A stretch of 5,895 nt of DNA. It comes from Treponema sp. (GTDB lineage Bacteria > Spirochaetota > Spirochaetia > Treponematales > Treponemataceae). This document shows, one piece after another, positions 5,683 to 5,895 of the stretch. Where the stretch lies: contig JAEDGQ010000103.1 of NCBI GenBank assembly GCA_016297415.1, positions 1-5,895 of the forward strand. Reading direction: 5' to 3'. The position numbers and the translations under genes are program-made. Position 1 is the stretch's first letter, and the number at the start of each line of letters is the position of its first letter. The notes below the pieces were generated by a model that saw nothing but the letters and a program-made list of their open reading frames with translations, did not search any database and was not told the origin of the DNA.

Positions 5683-5696
5683 CATCCCTGACGCAG
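5683..5696. repeat. Truncated third copy of the 132-bp repeat
   Basis: CATCCCTGACGCAG repeats the first 14 bases of the unit, then the sequence changes abruptly to AT-rich DNA (ACACTAATATAG). The array therefore ends inside the first stem, just after its left arm and two loop bases. Confidence 0.8.
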
Positions 5697-5754
5697 ACAC
5701 TAATATAGTAAAGAGTTTTCAAAAAAACAAAAAAAACCACCCATGAGCTGCAGC

Positions 5755-5859
5755 AAAAAAAAAAATCCCCGCTGGAACTGATTTTTTCTCAAAACAAATG
5801 CTTTTCAGGTTCAATTTCCAGTTTTTTAATTTTAAACAGGGGCAAGGATCACGGGGATT
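5755..5859 (-). terminator. Possible minus-strand terminator for a gene right of the window
   Basis: On the minus strand, CTGGAA (5821-5816) and TTCCAG (5777-5772) can pair, and the 8-base arms at 5852-5859 and 5764-5771 are perfectly complementary. These lead into a run of eleven T (A11 at 5755-5765 on the plus strand). The stem is interrupted by large loops, so this is a weak candidate. Bases 5697-5895 otherwise contain no gene that I can see. Confidence 0.3.
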
Positions 5860-5878
5860 GGACTTCGCCCAACCCCTG
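5837..5878. other. Mutually exclusive GC-rich hairpins
   Basis: CAGGGG (5837-5842) can pair with CCCCTG (5873-5878). The nearer GGGG-A-TTGG (5853-5861) can instead pair with CCAACCCC (5869-5876) with a bulged A. Both use the same C-run, so only one can form at a time. The element lies near the window edge and may be incomplete. Confidence 0.4.
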
Positions 5879-5895
5879 CGAGTTTTCTTGCGAAA

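Noticed and set aside
5419..5696. CRISPR array
   Set aside because: The units are contiguous 132-bp copies with no unique spacers, and no cas gene is nearby.
5277..5708. 143-codon plus-strand frame across the GC-rich island and tandem repeats
   Set aside because: It is open only because 132 is a multiple of three. The translation is repetitive, with no ribosome binding site or domain, and the hairpin content explains the sequence.
5805..5822. T-arm-like GGTTCAATTTCC suggesting a tRNA
   Set aside because: The flanking bases do not form the 5-bp T stem, and no anticodon or acceptor stem can be built around it.

Overview
The window looks like chromosomal DNA from an anaerobic, host-associated bacterium, most likely a Treponema-type spirochete. 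That is an inference from the general look of the proteins, the moderately low GC content, the oxygen-sensitive class III ribonucleotide reductase and the repeat-rich intergenic DNA. No rRNA or marker gene is present to prove it.

Layout: (1) 1-552 is intergenic, built of imperfect direct repeats with no convincing gene. (2) 553-2226 on the plus strand is a tightly packed gene string. It holds a short TrpA-like protein (tryptophan synthase alpha), an ArsC/Spx-fold protein whose active-site cysteine is replaced by serine, and two tiny two-helix membrane proteins. Three of the junctions are overlaps or gaps of only a few bases, so the set probably forms one operon. The first small membrane protein is split over two reading frames. 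The split falls exactly on an A_AAA_AAA heptamer followed by a 9-nt spacer and a 9-bp stem, which is the architecture of a programmed -1 frameshift signal. (3) 2227-2360 is a convergent intergenic region with a clear intrinsic terminator for the minus strand. (4) 2361-5060 on the minus strand is nrdD-nrdG: the anaerobic ribonucleoside-triphosphate reductase, with ATP cone, zinc ribbon and glycyl-radical site, and its radical-SAM activase. (5) 5061-5320 is the nrdD promoter region, with a good -35/-10 pair and an NrdR-box-like palindrome. (6) 5320-5696 is a GC-rich island leading into two near-identical tandem copies of a 132-bp unit that is almost entirely hairpins. The four differences between the copies all lie outside the predicted stems, and one pair amounts to a precise inversion of a hairpin loop. 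(7) 5697-5895 is AT-rich, with more inverted repeats and no gene.

The clearest biology is anaerobic dNTP synthesis: NrdG uses SAM and an iron-sulfur cluster to make the glycyl radical on NrdD, and NrdR probably controls the pair. The most novel items are the candidate frameshift signal at 1724-1769 and the structured 132-bp tandem repeat. The Cys-less ArsC-like protein comes next.
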